The translations under genes were made by a program, and so were the position numbers. Below are positions 25,220 through 35,220 of a stretch of DNA of 64,000 nt, in pieces (the stretch's first letter is position 1; each line of letters opens with the position of its first letter). This stretch comes from VRUE01 sp963814915 (GTDB lineage: Bacteria > Actinomycetota > Thermoleophilia > Solirubrobacterales > 70-9): assembly GCA_963814915.1 (NCBI GenBank), contig CAWFEI010000014.1, forward strand, positions 62,001-126,000, given 5' to 3'. Under the pieces are notes generated by a model. The model did not search any database. It saw only the letters and a list, made by a program, of their open reading frames with translations, and was not told the DNA's origin.

Positions 25220-25987
25220 CTACCTGCGGACCCGGCACGGCTTGAAGATCGTCCCCTGGACGAAGCTGTCGTCTTCGAAGCTGAACTGGGCCTTGGCCTG
25301 CAGCCGCCCGTCCGCGCAGTGCGCGCTGGCATAGCTGAGCCGCTTGCCGTGGTACTTCCATTCGCGGCCGATCGTCAGGTGGCCGGAGAGAGGCGAGCCA
25401 TAGCCGTTGACGAGTTTCGGGAAGTTCGCCACGGTTTTGAATCCGTAGCGGCCGTGGTGGACCTTCTGGATCTCGATCGAGACGACGTAGGTGGTCGGCC
25501 CGGGGTAGTCGATGTGGGCGTGGCCGAGCACGGTCGGGTTGCCGTGCTTGAGCGGCCCGTTGAAGAGGGTCAGCGGCGAGGAGACCTTGATCGGGCGCTG
25601 TTCGGGAAGCTCGACCACGCCCGTGCCGGCGCCCCTGCCGACGATCGCGCCGGGGCAGAGCTTGCGCGCCTGGCGCGTCGTCGTCGCGACCAGCCTGTTC
25701 ATCGTGCATTTGGGCAGACCACGGGTCTCGACCGCGCCGTGCTTGTCAAATTCCAGCGTCAGTTTGCGCAGTGGCGAGGGGCGGGTGCCGTCGACGGTCT
25801 TGAAGCTCGCGTGGCCGAACAGCTTGATCGGCGCGTTGCGGTGCTTGGGCAGCTTGGTCGGCGCGAAGCCGCCGTCGCCGACGATCACGATGTTGCCGAT
25901 GCGCAGCTTGATCGCCTCGGCCGCCCCGGCGCCCACCAGCCCGACGACAACCAGCGCCAACAGCGTCCTTAACAGAGTCTTCCGCAT
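25220..25987 (-). CDS. Secreted four-cysteine protein, paralogue 3
   Basis: 255 residues, signal peptide at about 5-22 (cleavage near AEAIK). Family marks: LPKHRNAPIKLFGHASFKTV near 45-64, GLPKC near 88, KLC near 106 then AIVGRG, LPEQRPIKV, PLTLFNGPLKHGNPTVLGHA near 138-157, LSYASAHC near 218 and a C-terminal KPC. It is closest to paralogue 2 in the NGP-NPT-GHA block. The start ATG at 25987 is 42 bases from the GTG of the divergent MMPL gene, so a shared control region is likely. Confidence 0.82.
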   Translation of the reverse strand: MRKTLLRTLLALVVVGLVGAGAAEAIKLRIGNIVIVGDGGFAPTKLPKHRNAPIKLFGHASFKTVDGTRPSPLRKLTLEFDKHGAVETRGLPKCTMNRLVATTTRQARKLCPGAIVGRGAGTGVVELPEQRPIKVSSPLTLFNGPLKHGNPTVLGHAHIDYPGPTTYVVSIEIQKVHHGRYGFKTVANFPKLVNGYGSPLSGHLTIGREWKYHGKRLSYASAHCADGRLQAKAQFSFEDDSFVQGTIFKPCRVRR

Positions 25988-26029
25988 CTCAAACCCCCTC
26001 CGTAGCCCCCGACCAGCCAAACTAGCACG

Positions 26030-29000
26030 GTGGCCTTGAGGAGGAGCAGGGGGACCGCGCTGCTGCGTCACCCGCGACGCGTGCTCGCCGTTGCGCTCGT
26101 CCTTCTCGTCGGGCTCGGCGCCCTCGGCGCCGGAGTGGAGAGCAAGCTCAGCCCGACCAGCCTGGAGATCCCCGGCACCTCGTCGGCTCGCGCGAACAAG
26201 CTGCTGCGCGAACACTTCGGCGACAGCGCCCCGTTCGTGATCCTCCTGCGCGGCCCGGCGAAGCGGCTCGACCGCCAGGGCCCGCGCCTGATCCGCGCCC
26301 TGCGCCGCGACCCGGCGGTGACGACGCTCTCACCCTGGGACGTGGGCGCGGTGCAGCGCCTGCGACCGGGGCCCCGCCGCGCGATCGTGATCGCCGACTT
26401 CCACGTCGGCATCGACACTGCGGTCAACGAGACCGTCCCGCGCCTCGACGCGACGCTGGCGCGGACCATCCGCCCGCCGGTGCGCTGGACCCAGACCGGT
26501 TACGCGACCCTCTCGCGCGCGATCCAGGAAGACTCGATCGACGCAACCGAGCGCGGCGAGCTGATCGCCCTGCCGATCCTGCTGATCGTCCTGCTGCTGG
26601 TCTTCCGCTCTCCGATCGCGGCCGCGATCCCACTCGTCTTCGGCGCGATCACCGTGATCGCCTCGCGCGGCCTGCTCTCGCTCGTCGCCGACCGCTTCAG
26701 CGTCGACGCCTTCGCGCTGACCGTCTGCACGATGATGGGGCTCGCGCTCGGGGTCGACTACGCGCTGTTGATGGTCTCTCGCTTCCGCGAGGAGCTTGCC
26801 GCCGGCGCCGAGACGAGTGAGGCCGCGCGCCTGACGCGGCGCACCGCCGGGCGCACCACCGTCTTCGCCGGCAGCACCCTGATGCTCTCGATGCTGGTCG
26901 CGTTCTTCATCGTCCCCGGCTCGTTGCTCGGCTCGCTGGCCGCGACCCTGGTGCTGGTCGTCGCCTTCAGCGTCCTCGTCGCCGTGGTCGCCGGCCCCGC
27001 CGTGCTCACCCTGCTCGGCCCCAACGTCGACCGATGGCGGATCGGCCCCGCACCGGGCGTCGGGCGTTCGCGGCTGATGACCCTGGTCACCGCCGCTCTG
27101 CGCCGTCCCGCGCCGGTGGCGATCGCGATCGGGTTGGTGGTCCTGCTGCTCGCCGCGCCCGCGATCGGGCTGAAGACCGGGCCGCCGAGTCAGACCCAGC
27201 TTTCCCACGACGACCCGATCCGTAAGGACTTCGAACTGATCGAGCGCTCGATCGGCCCCGGTTACGACGCCCCGTTCGTGATCGTCGCCAGCGCCGACCG
27301 CGGCACCGTCACCGAACCGCGGCGGCTGGCGGCGCTGAGTCGCTGGCAGCACCGGATCGCCGCCCAGCCCGGCGTGCAGGCGGTGGTCGGGCCGGCGCAG
27401 GTCTCGAAAGCGGTCGCGCCGCTGCGCCAGGCGGGCGCCCTGCTTGCGGCCGGTGGGCGGGCGGGCCCGCTGGCGCAGCTCGATCGCCTCGGCAGCAATC
27501 TCGGCCGGGCGGCGTCGGGGGTGGCCCAGTTGCGGGGCGGCATTTCGAAGGCGAGCTACGGCGCCGGCCTGCTGGCGACCGGCTCGGGCCGTGCGGAGGA
27601 CGGCGCCTCGGCGCTCGCGGCAGGGTTGGCGCAGGCCGAATCGGGCAGCGAACGCGCGGTCGCCGCCCTGCGCACCTTCGCCGACGGCGCGCGGCGCCTG
27701 GCCGGCGCGCAGCACCGCGCGGCGATCGCCGGGCTCAACCTGAAGTTCGCCCTGCAGAGCCTCGGGCCGAACTTGAAGCGCAACGCCCTGGCGCGCTCGC
27801 GGCGCCTGCAGAAGTCACTCAACGAAACGTCGAAACAGACTGTGCCGAAGCTGCAGGCGCCGGCCGAAGAAGCCGAAGCCCAGCTGCAGACCGCGCTGGA
27901 GCAGCTCGAAGGGATGACCGTCGGCAAGTCCGACCCCAACTACGCGGCCGCCCTGGATGCGGTGCAGAAGGGCCTCGCCGCGGCGAGCAGCCTGCCGCCG
28001 GAACTCTCGACCCTGCAGGAAGGGCTGGTCGAAGACGCCGAAGAAGCGAAGCAGGTCACCGACTGGCTGGTTTCAGGCGTGGCCCTGATCAAGCGGCTCA
28101 GCAACGGCGCGACGCGGCTCTCCGACGGTCTGCAGAAACTCGAGGGGGCGGGCAAAAAGCTGGCCCACGGCTCCGCCAGGCTCGCCCGCGCGGCCGGCAG
28201 CCTCGAAAGCGGCGTCGGCCGCCTGGCCGCCGGGGCGACCGCGCTGGCGGGCGGGATCGGGCAGCTGCGCGACGGGGCGACCGCGTTGGAAGAGAACCTC
28301 GCCCGCGGCTACACGGAGTCCTACCCGCTGCAGTCCGGCCTGCGCCGGGCGACCGTCCAGGTGCTTGTCAGCAGCGCCTCGCTGAAACGCAAAGCACGGC
28401 GCGTGCGACGGACGACACCCGGCCTCTTCGACTCCGGCTACTTCGTGCTCTCGGCCCTAGATGGCGCCCGACCGCGCAGCCGCGAGCGGGCCGCCGAAGC
28501 GATCGACCTGAGCGGCGGCGGCCAGGCGGCGGCGATCCTCGTGATCTCCCGCTTCACGTTCAACTCGCCGGGCTCGATCGCGCTTGACAGGCGCTTGCAG
28601 ACGGAGGCCGCCGAACTCGGCCGCGAAGCCGACCTCGAGACCGGCGTCGCGGGCGGGCCCGCGCAGCTCAACGACTACAGCCAGGTGACGCGCGAGCGGA
28701 TCCCGCTCGTGGTCGCGGCAATCACCCTCGCCACGTTCCTCGTCCTCATCCTCGTCCTGCGCGCGATCCCGCTCGCCGCGATCGCGGTCGGCCTCAACCT
28801 GGCGACGGTAGCGGTCGCCTTCGGCGTCCTCACCCTGCTTTTCAACCTGCCCGAGGACTGGCCGCTGGGCGGGCGGAGCTACGTCGACGCGGTCGGGGCT
28901 ACCGCGATCTTCGGTGTCGTCTTCGGGCTCTCGATCGATTACGCGGTCTTCCTGCTCGTGCGGATGCGCGAGCGCTACGAGCGCGACGGCGACAACCGCG

Positions 29001-29260
29001 CCGCGATCATGTTCGGCCTCGACAAGACAGCGCGGGTGATCACCGGCGCGGCGGCGATTATGATGGCCGTCTTCGTCGCCTTCGCGGGCGCCCCGATCGC
29101 CACCGTCAGCCAACTCGGCGTCGGCCTGACCGTCGCCGTGCTGCTCGACGCGACCGTGGTCAGGATCGTCCTGCTGCCGGCCCTGATGCTGCTCCTCGGC
29201 GACCGGGTGTGGTGGTTCCCGCGCCGCCTCGACCGGGTGCTGCCGCGGTTGAATGTCTGA
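26030..29260 (+). CDS. MMPL-family (RND superfamily) transporter
   Basis: A 1076-residue paralogue of the MMPL protein at 14634, colinear over its whole length. The first helical block has FRSPIAAAIPLVFGAI and MMGLALGVDYALLMVSRFREE (about 205-265); the second has FGVVFGLSIDYAVFLLVRMRE near 975. Between them lies an extracytoplasmic domain with a long region of Gly/Ala/Leu heptads (about 480-750), here longer than in the paralogue. GTG at 26030 is the start. The six mce genes follow on the same strand after about 140 bases, so this protein may hand lipid to, or take it from, the Mce proteins. Confidence 0.92.
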   Translation: MALRRSRGTALLRHPRRVLAVALVLLVGLGALGAGVESKLSPTSLEIPGTSSARANKLLREHFGDSAPFVILLRGPAKRLDRQGPRLIRALRRDPAVTTLSPWDVGAVQRLRPGPRRAIVIADFHVGIDTAVNETVPRLDATLARTIRPPVRWTQTGYATLSRAIQEDSIDATERGELIALPILLIVLLLVFRSPIAAAIPLVFGAITVIASRGLLSLVADRFSVDAFALTVCTMMGLALGVDYALLMVSRFREELAAGAETSEAARLTRRTAGRTTVFAGSTLMLSMLVAFFIVPGSLLGSLAATLVLVVAFSVLVAVVAGPAVLTLLGPNVDRWRIGPAPGVGRSRLMTLVTAALRRPAPVAIAIGLVVLLLAAPAIGLKTGPPSQTQLSHDDPIRKDFELIERSIGPGYDAPFVIVASADRGTVTEPRRLAALSRWQHRIAAQPGVQAVVGPAQVSKAVAPLRQAGALLAAGGRAGPLAQLDRLGSNLGRAASGVAQLRGGISKASYGAGLLATGSGRAEDGASALAAGLAQAESGSERAVAALRTFADGARRLAGAQHRAAIAGLNLKFALQSLGPNLKRNALARSRRLQKSLNETSKQTVPKLQAPAEEAEAQLQTALEQLEGMTVGKSDPNYAAALDAVQKGLAAASSLPPELSTLQEGLVEDAEEAKQVTDWLVSGVALIKRLSNGATRLSDGLQKLEGAGKKLAHGSARLARAAGSLESGVGRLAAGATALAGGIGQLRDGATALEENLARGYTESYPLQSGLRRATVQVLVSSASLKRKARRVRRTTPGLFDSGYFVLSALDGARPRSRERAAEAIDLSGGGQAAAILVISRFTFNSPGSIALDRRLQTEAAELGREADLETGVAGGPAQLNDYSQVTRERIPLVVAAITLATFLVLILVLRAIPLAAIAVGLNLATVAVAFGVLTLLFNLPEDWPLGGRSYVDAVGATAIFGVVFGLSIDYAVFLLVRMRERYERDGDNRAAIMFGLDKTARVITGAAAIMMAVFVAFAGAPIATVSQLGVGLTVAVLLDATVVRIVLLPALMLLLGDRVWWFPRRLDRVLPRLNV

Positions 29261-29400
29261 GCGGGGGCTTTTGCGGCGATGCAGCGCGTTGACTTCGAGT
29301 TAAGCCAGGCGCGGCCGTACGCGTGGCGGCTGATCGCTCGGATACGATTCGGCGGCTTTGTTCCTCTGTATGGAGGCGGGGGAACCGCAAGCGACGATCC

Positions 29401-30795
29401 GTGGCTGCTAATTCCTTAGGCGAGGAGAAAAGCCCGGCAAAAGGCCGGGGGATCGCCCCCGCGCGAATTGCGGCTATTGCAGCCCTGGCGGTAGTCGTCA
29501 TCGCCCTTGTCGTCGTCCTGCTCGGCGGCGGCGGCAGCCACAAGTACAAGCTCGTGTTCCAGAATGCCGCCCAGCTCGTCCCCGACAACCAGGTGCTGAT
29601 CGGCGGCCAGCCGGTCGGCTCGGTCGAAAGTATCGAGCTGACCGACGACAACCTCGCCGAAATCGAAGTCAGCTCCGAACAGCAGCTGCACGAGGGCTCG
29701 ACCGCGACGATCCGCGCCACGTCGCTGTCCGGCGTCGCCAACCACTACATCTCGATCAGCCCCGGCCCGAACAGCAACCCGGAGCTGGCCGACGGCGACA
29801 CGCTCGGCCTCGGCTCGACCACCACGGAGGTCGACCTCGATCAGTTCCTCAACACGTTCCCAAACCCGGTGCGCCGCGCCCTCGGCCAGTTCGTGCGCGG
29901 CAACGCGGAACAGTTTTCCGAACGCGGCAAGGACGCCAACCGGACCTTCAAGTACTTCGGCCCGGCGCTCAACCGAGGCAGCTCATTCGTCGGCGAACTG
30001 AACGCCGACCAGAACCTGCTGCAGCGCTTCATCCTCAGCTCGAGCAAGCTCTCGACCGCCGTCGCCCAGCGCGGTAACGAGCTCTCCAGCGCGATCTCCA
30101 ACGCCAGCACCGCCTTCGGGGCGATCGCCAGCGAGAACGAAGCGCTCGACCAGACCCTGCGCGTGCTGCCGCAGTTCATGCGCCAGAGCAACACCACCTT
30201 CGTCAACCTGCGCGCGGCGCTCGACGACGTCGACCCACTGGTCGAAACGGCGAAGCCGGCGACGGAGAACCTGGCCTCGTTCCTCAGCGAACTGCGCCCG
30301 GTGCTTTCCAAAGCGGTGCCCGTCTTCAAGAACTTCCGCCTCAGCGTCAAGCGCAAGGGCTTCGCCAACGACACCGCCGAAGCGCTCGGCTTCCTGCCCG
30401 GCGTGCAGCAGCGCGCCTCGAAGGCGTTCCCGCACGCCGAACAGGGGATTGAAGCCTTCCAGCCGACGCTCAACCTCGCCCGCGCCTACACGCCGGACAT
30501 CTTCAACGGCTTCGCCAAGGTCGGGCAGGCGACCGCCTACTACGACGGCAATGGCCACTACGCTCGCGCGGGCTTCGTCCTCAACCTGTTCGAACGCGAC
30601 GAAGAAGGCCAGCTGGACCCGATCAAGCCCAGCCAGCAGTACGACTTCTACGGCGACTCAGCCGGCAGCCGCAGGCCCTGTCCCGGCGGCGCCACCCAGT
30701 CGGCCGCGGACGGCTCCAACCCGTTCACCGAACCGCCGTTCGCAGGCTCCGGCGTCAGCCCGACCTCCGATTGCAACCCGGGTGATGCGCCATGA
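29401..30795 (+). CDS. Mce/MlaD-family lipid transfer protein, gene 1 of 6
   Basis: First of six tandem Mce proteins (464 residues). One N-terminal membrane helix (RIAAIAALAVVVIALVVVLLG) is followed by the MlaD domain with KLVFQNAAQLVPDNQVLIGG and QPVGSVESI near 50-85, then a long helical needle-like region. The GTG at 29401 places the helix near residue 20, as in its siblings; an upstream GTG at 29323 is in frame but adds a stretch of atypical composition. It overlaps the next gene by four bases. Mce hexamers form a tunnel for lipid movement between membrane and outer envelope. Confidence 0.88.
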   Translation: MAANSLGEEKSPAKGRGIAPARIAAIAALAVVVIALVVVLLGGGGSHKYKLVFQNAAQLVPDNQVLIGGQPVGSVESIELTDDNLAEIEVSSEQQLHEGSTATIRATSLSGVANHYISISPGPNSNPELADGDTLGLGSTTTEVDLDQFLNTFPNPVRRALGQFVRGNAEQFSERGKDANRTFKYFGPALNRGSSFVGELNADQNLLQRFILSSSKLSTAVAQRGNELSSAISNASTAFGAIASENEALDQTLRVLPQFMRQSNTTFVNLRAALDDVDPLVETAKPATENLASFLSELRPVLSKAVPVFKNFRLSVKRKGFANDTAEALGFLPGVQQRASKAFPHAEQGIEAFQPTLNLARAYTPDIFNGFAKVGQATAYYDGNGHYARAGFVLNLFERDEEGQLDPIKPSQQYDFYGDSAGSRRPCPGGATQSAADGSNPFTEPPFAGSGVSPTSDCNPGDAP

Positions 30796-32318
30796 GGAAA
30801 TGGGTCCTCCCCGCCGCACTCGTCGCCGTCGTTGTGGTCGTCGTCTTGCTGGTCGCGGGCGGCGGCAACGGCAACAGCGGCTACGTCGTCCGCGCCATCT
30901 TCGACAGCGGCGGCTTCATGGTCGCCGGCGAGGAAGTGCGCGTGGCCGGCGCGACCGTGGGCGAAATCGAGTCGGTCGGGGTGACGATGCCCGGTGAGAT
31001 CGACAGCTACAAGAACGGCAAGCCGCGGGCGGTTCCCGGCAAGGCCGTGATCGCGATGAAGATCGACGACCCGGGCTTCCAGGACTTCCGCAGCGACGCG
31101 ACCTGCTTGATCCGGCCGCAGTCGCTGATCGGCGAGAAGTTCGTCGACTGTCGCCCGACGCTGCCGCGCGCGCCGGGCTCCAAGCCCGCTCCCGCGCTGA
31201 AGGAAATCCCCGACGGGCAACCGGGCGCCGGTCAGTACCTGCTGCCGGTCGAGAACAACAGCACCAGCGTCGACCCCGACCTGGTCAACAACATCAACCA
31301 GCTGACCTACGTGCAGCGCTTCCGCCTGATCCTCAACGAACTCGGGGCCAGCTTTGCCGGCCGCGGCGAAGACGTCGAGGAAATCGTCAAGCGGGCCAAT
31401 CCGGTGCTGCGCGACGCCGACCGGGTGTTCGGCATCCTCAACGCCCAGCGCGACCGACTCGCCCAGCTCGCCGCCGACTCCGAGCAGATCCTCGGGCCGC
31501 TCTCGCGCGAGCGCCGCAGCGTCGCGGGCTTCTTCGCCAACTCCGGCGCCGCGGCGCAGGCGAGCTCCGAAAAGGGGCCCGCGCTGGAAGCCTCGTTGCA
31601 GAAGCTGCCCGGCTTCCTGCGCGAGCTGCGCCGGACGATGGCCAGCTTCGAATACTTCTCCAAGGCGGGCACGCCGGTGTCCGAATCGCTGGCCAAGGCG
31701 GCGCCGGCGCTGACCAAGGCGACCCGCGCGCTGACGCCGTTCTCCGCCGCGTCGACGGTCTCGCTGAAGTCGCTCGGGGCCAGCGGCGAAGTCGCGGGGC
31801 CGAAGATCCGCGCCGCCGACCCGGTGATCAAGAAGACCCGGGACCTCGCCCGCAGCGGCGCTGTCCCGGTCTCCGAACTGGCCGGCTTCCTGGTCAGCGC
31901 GCGGAAGACCGGCGGGTTCGACGGCATCGCCGACCTGATCTACAACAGCACCGCGGCCAGCAACGAATTCGATCAGTACGGTCACTTCGCCCGCGCGCTC
32001 GTGACCCTGACCAACTGCAATCTCTACGTCACCGCGCCGACCAGCGGCTGCTCGGCCAACTTCAATGGGCCGGGTTCGAGCGCCTCGGCATCCGCCTTCG
32101 ACTCGGTGGCCGCCTACAGCCGCATCCAGGAAGAACTGACGCAGGCCGGCGGCGGCACCAGCGCGGGCTCCAGCTCGGTTTCGCCGCCGACCCCCGCCAA
32201 ACCGTCGCCGAAGCAGCAGAAGGACGCTCCAAGCCTGGGCGAAGGCGAAAAGCTCGGCGTCGGCGCGAAGCCGGCTGCGCCCCAACGTGCACTCCTCGAC
32301 TACCTCCTGGGCCCATGA
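30792..32318 (+). CDS. Mce/MlaD-family lipid transfer protein, gene 2 of 6
   Basis: 508 residues. The N-terminal helix (LPAALVAVVVVVVLLVAGGG) leads straight into the MlaD domain (VVRAIFDSGGFMVAGEEVRV, ATVGEIESVGV), which has an insertion between strands (MPGEIDSYKNGKPRAV). Two cysteines lie in the MlaD domain (DATCLIRPQSLIGEKFVDC) and two more at the C-terminus (LTNCNLYVTAPTSGC). The C-terminal 70 residues are a Ser/Gly/Pro-rich disordered tail. Four-base overlaps with both neighbours indicate coupled synthesis at fixed ratio. Confidence 0.9.
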   Translation: MRKWVLPAALVAVVVVVVLLVAGGGNGNSGYVVRAIFDSGGFMVAGEEVRVAGATVGEIESVGVTMPGEIDSYKNGKPRAVPGKAVIAMKIDDPGFQDFRSDATCLIRPQSLIGEKFVDCRPTLPRAPGSKPAPALKEIPDGQPGAGQYLLPVENNSTSVDPDLVNNINQLTYVQRFRLILNELGASFAGRGEDVEEIVKRANPVLRDADRVFGILNAQRDRLAQLAADSEQILGPLSRERRSVAGFFANSGAAAQASSEKGPALEASLQKLPGFLRELRRTMASFEYFSKAGTPVSESLAKAAPALTKATRALTPFSAASTVSLKSLGASGEVAGPKIRAADPVIKKTRDLARSGAVPVSELAGFLVSARKTGGFDGIADLIYNSTAASNEFDQYGHFARALVTLTNCNLYVTAPTSGCSANFNGPGSSASASAFDSVAAYSRIQEELTQAGGGTSAGSSSVSPPTPAKPSPKQQKDAPSLGEGEKLGVGAKPAAPQRALLDYLLGP

Positions 32319-33715
32319 AAAACCGCAGCGGCATACAGGGAGTTGCGAGCAGCCCGATCATCGTCGGCGCGGTCACCGTGCTGGTCGTGATCGTCGCCGT
32401 CTTCCTCGCCTACAACGCCAACAACGGCCTGCCCTTCGTCTCCACCTACAACCTCAAGGCGCGGGTTCCGAACGCGACCGCCTTGGTCAAAGGCAACGAG
32501 GTGCGGATCGGCGGCTCGCGGGTCGGCGTGATCAAGTCGGTCACGCCGGTGCAGATCGGCAACGGGGCGGTCGCGGCAGAACTCGACCTCAGCCTCGACC
32601 AGAGCGCTGAACCGATCCCCGCCAACTCGACGATGATCATCCGCCCGAAATCGCCGCTCGGCCTCAAGTACCTGCAGATCGTCCCCGGCGACTCCTCCGA
32701 CGGGCTCGAGGCAGGGGAAACGATCCCGCTCGCCGCGGCCCGCCCCGAACCGGTCGATATCGACCAGTTCTTCGACATGTTCGACGAGAAAACCCGCACC
32801 GCGATCCAGCGCAACAACGCCGGCTTCGGCAACGCCTTTGCCGGTCGCGGGCCGCAGATCAACGCCGCTTTCGGCGCCCTCCGCAGCCTTGCCGAACACG
32901 GCCAGCCGGTGCTGCGCACCCTGGTAGCGCCGAGCACTAACTTCGGCGGCTTCTGGGAAGCGCTCGAGGACCTCTCGGCGACCGTCGCCCCGGTCGCCGA
33001 GCAGCAGGCGAGCATGTTCGTCGCCCTCGACCGCACCTTCGCCGCATTCGCGCGTGTCTCGCGGCCCTACATCCAGGAAACGATCGTCAAAGGGCCGCCG
33101 ACGCTCGACTCGGTGACCGCCGACCTGCCCGCTCTGCGCCCGTTCTTTCGCGATTCCGGCCGCTTCTTCACCGCGCTGAAGCCGGGCGCCAAGGCGCTCG
33201 GGGAAACCTCGCCGACGATCAACGCCGCGCTGCGCGCCGGCATCCCCGCTCTCAACCGCTCACCCACGCTCTTCGCGCAACTCAACCCGACGGCCGAAGC
33301 GCTGCTCGACTTCCAGGGACAGGACGGCGTCTTCAACGGGCTCGACCTGCTGATCGACAGCAACGAAGTGCTCGCCCCGGCGATCAAGTACATCGCTCCC
33401 GCGCAGACGACGTGCAACTACCTGACGCTCGTGTTCAGCAACCTCGCAGACGCGTTCAGCGAATCGAACGGCAAGGGCAACTGGCTCGGGGCGATCTCCT
33501 ACGAGCCGCCGAGCGGGGTCAACAATGAGGTGTCGCCGGCCTCGGCGCCCGCGAACGGTCCCGAGACGAAGAACCACCTGCACTACAACCCGTACCCGAA
33601 AACCGGCCAGGACGGCATCTGCGAAGCGGGCAACGAGCGCTACGAAGCGGGCAAGACCGTGATCGGCCGCGCCGGGCAGCTCTGGGGAACCACGACCACC
33701 AACGAGGAAGGCTGA
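32315..33715 (+). CDS. Mce/MlaD-family lipid transfer protein, gene 3 of 6
   Basis: 466 residues. A membrane helix at about 12-32 (VGAVTVLVVIVAVFLAYNAN) precedes the MlaD domain (YNLKARVPNATALVKGNEVR, GSRVGVIKSVTPV, RPKSPLGLKYLQI). The rest is a helical region with regular PTLD and SPTINAALR-type repeats, ending in a Cys-bearing segment (PAQTTCNYLTLVFSNLAD). The TGA overlaps the ATG of gene 4 by one base. Confidence 0.9.
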   Translation: MKNRSGIQGVASSPIIVGAVTVLVVIVAVFLAYNANNGLPFVSTYNLKARVPNATALVKGNEVRIGGSRVGVIKSVTPVQIGNGAVAAELDLSLDQSAEPIPANSTMIIRPKSPLGLKYLQIVPGDSSDGLEAGETIPLAAARPEPVDIDQFFDMFDEKTRTAIQRNNAGFGNAFAGRGPQINAAFGALRSLAEHGQPVLRTLVAPSTNFGGFWEALEDLSATVAPVAEQQASMFVALDRTFAAFARVSRPYIQETIVKGPPTLDSVTADLPALRPFFRDSGRFFTALKPGAKALGETSPTINAALRAGIPALNRSPTLFAQLNPTAEALLDFQGQDGVFNGLDLLIDSNEVLAPAIKYIAPAQTTCNYLTLVFSNLADAFSESNGKGNWLGAISYEPPSGVNNEVSPASAPANGPETKNHLHYNPYPKTGQDGICEAGNERYEAGKTVIGRAGQLWGTTTTNEEG

Positions 33716-35220
33716 TGGGACGCCTGCCGGAGCGCGATACCAGGGTCGGGGCGACCGACAGCCGCATCAAGTGGCGGCCGAGCAACGCTGCGATCGCGGT
33801 GATCTTCATCCTCATCTTCACGATCGGGCCCTACCTGGCCTTCACCAAACACGTGCCCTTCACGGGCTACGGCTACACGCTCAACGCGACCTTCTCCAAC
33901 GGGGTCAACATCTCGAAGAACTCGCCGGTGCGGATCGCGGGCGTCGACGTCGGCAAAGTCATCGAAGTCGGCCGCGACGGGGACAACACCGAGGTCACGT
34001 TCACGGTCGAAGGCAAGGGCCGGCCGATTCACGACGACGCCTTCGCCGAGATCCGGCCGCGGATCTTCCTCGAGGGCAACTTCTTCATCGAAGTCGACCC
34101 CGGCAGCCCGAGCGCGGCGGAGATGGACAGCGACGCGACGATCCCGGTCAGCCACACCTCGACCGCGATCCAGCTCGACCAGATCCTCACCGCCCTGCAG
34201 TCCCCCGTGCGCGCCGACCTCAGCCGCCTGTTGGAGAGCTACGGCACCGCCCTCACCCACAAGCCGACGGCGGCCGAAGACGCCACCCAGCTGCCCGAGG
34301 TGCGCGGCAAGACCGGCGCCGAAGGGCTCAACGGGGCGCTCAAATACGGCGGCGACGCCGGCCGCTACAGCGCCCAGGTCACCAACGCCTTCCTCGGCAC
34401 CACCCCTGGCGACCTCTCGCGCCTGGTCGCCGGCGCCGGGCGGACCTTCGGCGCCCTGGCTCGCCAGGAGGCGGACCTGCAGGGCCTGATCGTCAACTTC
34501 AACACCTTCACCGGGGCCCTCGCGGACCAGTCGCGGAACCTCTCGACCACTGTGCAGAGGCTCGGCCCGACCCTGCAGACCGGGCGCAAGTCGCTTGCCA
34601 GCCTCAACCGCACCTTGCCGCCGCTGCGCGCCTGGGCGATCGAATTCCGCCCGGCGGTCGCCGAGCTGCCGGCGCTGATCTCCGCCGCCGAACCCTGGCT
34701 GGCTCAGGCCAGGCCGCTGCTCTCCGGCAAGGAGGCAGGGGGCGTGGCGCGGCTGCTGCGCGAATCGACCCCCGGCCTGGCCGGCGCCGCCCAGTCGGGC
34801 AAGGCGGTCACGATCCCGCAGATCAACCGGATCAGCCTCTGCCAGACCAAGGTCTTCGTCCCGACCGGCAACCAGACGATTGAAGACCAGTTCCAGACCG
34901 GCCCCAACTACAAGGAGTTCTTCTACTACCTTGCCAACTTCGCCGGCGCCGCGCAGAACTTCGACGGCAACGGCGTATACCTGAGGACCCAGCCCGGAGG
35001 TGGCGACACCTTGGTTGAACAGGACAACCCGTCGGGCAACCTGACCACCGACAAACAGGACTTCGCCAACACGGTTGCGGCGCCGATCGGCGTGCAGCCG
35101 CAGCTCGGCGGCCGCCCGCCGAAGAAGCCTGAAGTGCGCTGCTCGACCCAACCGGTGCCCGACGTCAACGCCGGGCTCGGCCAGGTCGGGCCTCCAAACC
35201 TGACGGCGGTGAACCCATGA
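33715..35220 (+). CDS. Mce/MlaD-family lipid transfer protein, gene 4 of 6
   Basis: 501 residues. A cytoplasmic basic segment of about 20 residues comes before the membrane helix (AAIAVIFILIFTIGPYLAF). The MlaD domain follows (LNATFSNGVNISKNSPVRIA, GVDVGKVIEVGRD, IRPRIFLEGNFFIEV), then a helical region. Its closing 40 residues are Pro-rich and include PPKKPEVRCSTQPVP. Overlaps gene 5 by four bases. Confidence 0.9.
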   Translation: MGRLPERDTRVGATDSRIKWRPSNAAIAVIFILIFTIGPYLAFTKHVPFTGYGYTLNATFSNGVNISKNSPVRIAGVDVGKVIEVGRDGDNTEVTFTVEGKGRPIHDDAFAEIRPRIFLEGNFFIEVDPGSPSAAEMDSDATIPVSHTSTAIQLDQILTALQSPVRADLSRLLESYGTALTHKPTAAEDATQLPEVRGKTGAEGLNGALKYGGDAGRYSAQVTNAFLGTTPGDLSRLVAGAGRTFGALARQEADLQGLIVNFNTFTGALADQSRNLSTTVQRLGPTLQTGRKSLASLNRTLPPLRAWAIEFRPAVAELPALISAAEPWLAQARPLLSGKEAGGVARLLRESTPGLAGAAQSGKAVTIPQINRISLCQTKVFVPTGNQTIEDQFQTGPNYKEFFYYLANFAGAAQNFDGNGVYLRTQPGGGDTLVEQDNPSGNLTTDKQDFANTVAAPIGVQPQLGGRPPKKPEVRCSTQPVPDVNAGLGQVGPPNLTAVNP

